Shown here one piece after another: positions 6,207 to 7,316 of a DNA stretch of 7,316 nt. Location: positions 1 through 7,316 of the forward strand of contig JASHUH010000204.1 of assembly GCA_030040115.1 (NCBI GenBank), given 5' to 3'. The DNA comes from Acidobacteriaceae bacterium (GTDB lineage: Bacteria > Acidobacteriota > Terriglobia > Terriglobales > Acidobacteriaceae). Position 1 is the stretch's first letter. Each line of letters begins with the position of its first letter. A model generated the notes under the pieces. It worked only from the letters and a program-made list of their open reading frames with translations. It was not told the origin of the DNA and ran no database searches. Both the position numbers and the translations under genes were made by a program.

Positions 6207-7316
6207 TTAGGACGCGCCGATGCGGCGCAGCGCCAACTTGGCGGCGTGATAGCCGCACATGCCGTGCACGCCTCCGCCAGGTGGTGTCGATGCGGAGCAG
6301 AGATAGAGATTGCGCGCACTGGTGGCGTAGTGGCGCAGCGTAGGACGGAAGAGAACTTGACGGAGGGTCATGGCTCCGCCTTCAATATCGCCGCCGATGA
6401 GGTTTGCGTCCATCGATTCGAGGGCGGCAGGCGGGGAGAGATGACGCGCGAGTACGCAGTCGCGGAAGCCTGGGGCGAAACGCTCGATCTGCGCTTCGAC
6501 GCGGGCGGTCATGTCGAAGGTTGAGCCGTTGGGCACGTGGCAATAGGCCCAGAGCACGTGCTTGCCGTGCGGGGCGCGGGCGGGATCGAAGAGCGACGGT
6601 TGCGCGACGAGCACGAAGGGCCGCTCGGCGTTGCGGCCGGAGTTGACCGCCTGCTCGGATGCGGCGATCTCCTCGAATGCGCCGCCGAGGTGGACGGTGA
6701 TGGCGCGGCGGCATTCGGGGGCCTTCCAGGGAACGGGTTCAGAGAGCGCGTAGTCGATTTTGAAGGCCCCCGGGCCGTACTGGAAGCGCGAGAGCGCAAG
6801 GCGGTAACCGGGAGTGAGCCAGTGGTCGGCGACGACGAGCAGTTGGCGTGGCGCGGTGTCGAAGAGAAAGAGGGCGTCTTCACGGGCGAGGTCGCGAAAA
6901 GCTTGCGCGTCGATGCGGCGCGCGGTGTGCACCACGCCGCCGAGCGACTCGAGATAACCGATGAGGGCGTGAGGAATGGCGCGGGCGCCGCCGCGCGGAA
7001 CAGGCCAGCCGGCGGCATGGAGAGTGACGGCGAACATCAGCCCGATCCCTGCGGTGAGGGGCGCGTCCAGACGGAGAAAGGAGTGGCCGGCGAGGCCGGC
7101 GAACAGTGCGCGGGTGCGGGGGTTGGAGAAGTGATTGCGGGCCAGCCGTTGAGCGGATTGCATGGCCTTGAGTCCGAAACGGGCCATCTGCAAAGGATGG
7201 TGCGGGATCTGGAGCGGCGGGGCGAGAAGATCTTGGGCGAATTCCTGCCAGTGCTCGACGGCGGGCTGAACCAGCTTGCGCCATGCCGGGGCGTCCGCGC
7301 CGAATGCGTTTTCGGC
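6207..7316 (-). CDS. NAD(P)/FAD-dependent oxidoreductase (phytoene-dehydrogenase-like, COG1233), N-terminus cut by window edge
   Basis: The C-terminal 369 residues of a flavin amine-oxidase/phytoene-desaturase-type enzyme are visible; the frame is open to the window edge. Missing are the N-terminal FAD-binding Rossmann motif and probably 130-160 residues, since relatives have about 500-530 aa. Visible landmarks are ARALFAGLAGHSFLRLDAPLT, the GWPVPRGGARAIPHALIGYL segment of the substrate/FAD region, YGPGAFKIDYALSEPVPW, FVLVAQPSLFDP, GKHVLWAYCHVPNGS, and the closing FAD-contacting motif LYLCSASTPPGGGVHGMCGYHAA followed by a short basic tail. Relatives are annotated as carotenoid or phytoene dehydrogenases, but most members of this particular soluble subgroup have no known substrate. 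No carotenoid biosynthesis gene is nearby, so a carotenoid role is not supported. The stop at 6209-6207 is followed by the palindromic repeat. Confidence 0.92.
   Translation of the reverse strand, partial: AENAFGADAPAWRKLVQPAVEHWQEFAQDLLAPPLQIPHHPLQMARFGLKAMQSAQRLARNHFSNPRTRALFAGLAGHSFLRLDAPLTAGIGLMFAVTLHAAGWPVPRGGARAIPHALIGYLESLGGVVHTARRIDAQAFRDLAREDALFLFDTAPRQLLVVADHWLTPGYRLALSRFQYGPGAFKIDYALSEPVPWKAPECRRAITVHLGGAFEEIAASEQAVNSGRNAERPFVLVAQPSLFDPARAPHGKHVLWAYCHVPNGSTFDMTARVEAQIERFAPGFRDCVLARHLSPPAALESMDANLIGGDIEGGAMTLRQVLFRPTLRHYATSARNLYLCSASTPPGGGVHGMCGYHAAKLALRRIGAS

Noticed and set aside
6110..6319. Short minus-strand frame of 69 codons across the oxidoreductase stop and the repeat
   Set aside because: It overlaps the oxidoreductase coding end in another frame and runs into the palindromic repeat; no protein-like features.

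Overview
The window is GC-rich (roughly 60-65%), and all seven recognisable genes lie on the minus strand, so the sequence reads from high to low coordinates. It looks like ordinary chromosomal DNA from a free-living bacterium. Acidobacteriota is my best guess. That rests on three recalled similarities and no search: the membrane plus double zinc-ribbon protein, the style of HslU and of the FAD oxidoreductase, and the intergenic 'GGCTAAAGCC ... GGGCTGAAGCCC' repeat.

Layout in transcription order. (1) 7316-6207: C-terminal two-thirds of a COG1233-type NAD(P)/FAD-dependent oxidoreductase (phytoene-dehydrogenase-like), cut by the window edge. (2) 6206-6076: intergenic DNA with a bipartite palindromic repeat. 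(3) 6000-3925: hslV-hslU, the ATP-dependent protease peptidase and its AAA+ unfoldase. hslV most likely starts at a GTG at 6000, downstream of the longest open frame. (4) 3924-3815: a spacer with two small hairpins, a possible weak terminator. (5) 3814-2729: sua5, L-threonylcarbamoyladenylate synthase for tRNA t6A. (6) 2736-2533: a probable gene relic resembling the C-terminal helical domain of YdeI/OmpD-associated proteins, interrupted by one in-frame TAG. Its end also carries a perfect TATAAT. (7) 2475-1430: an ECF sigma factor overlapping by 4 bp a small two-helix membrane protein that could be its regulator. (8) 1429-1221: intergenic DNA. (9) 1220-693: a three-helix membrane protein with a cytosolic-type double zinc ribbon. 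(10) 692-565: intergenic DNA with the best promoter in the window (TTGACC-N17-TACAAT). (11) 564-1: a LytTR-family response regulator whose DNA-binding domain is cut off by the window edge.

Functionally this is a mix of housekeeping (protein quality control, tRNA modification) and signalling (sigma factor pair, response regulator). Only hslVU and the sigma/membrane pair look like clear operons. I see no CRISPR array, RNA gene, transposon or phage gene. The items most worth checking are the unrecognised sigma partner, the TAG-interrupted relic, the proline run and C-terminal insertion of HslU, and the acidobacterial-type repeat.
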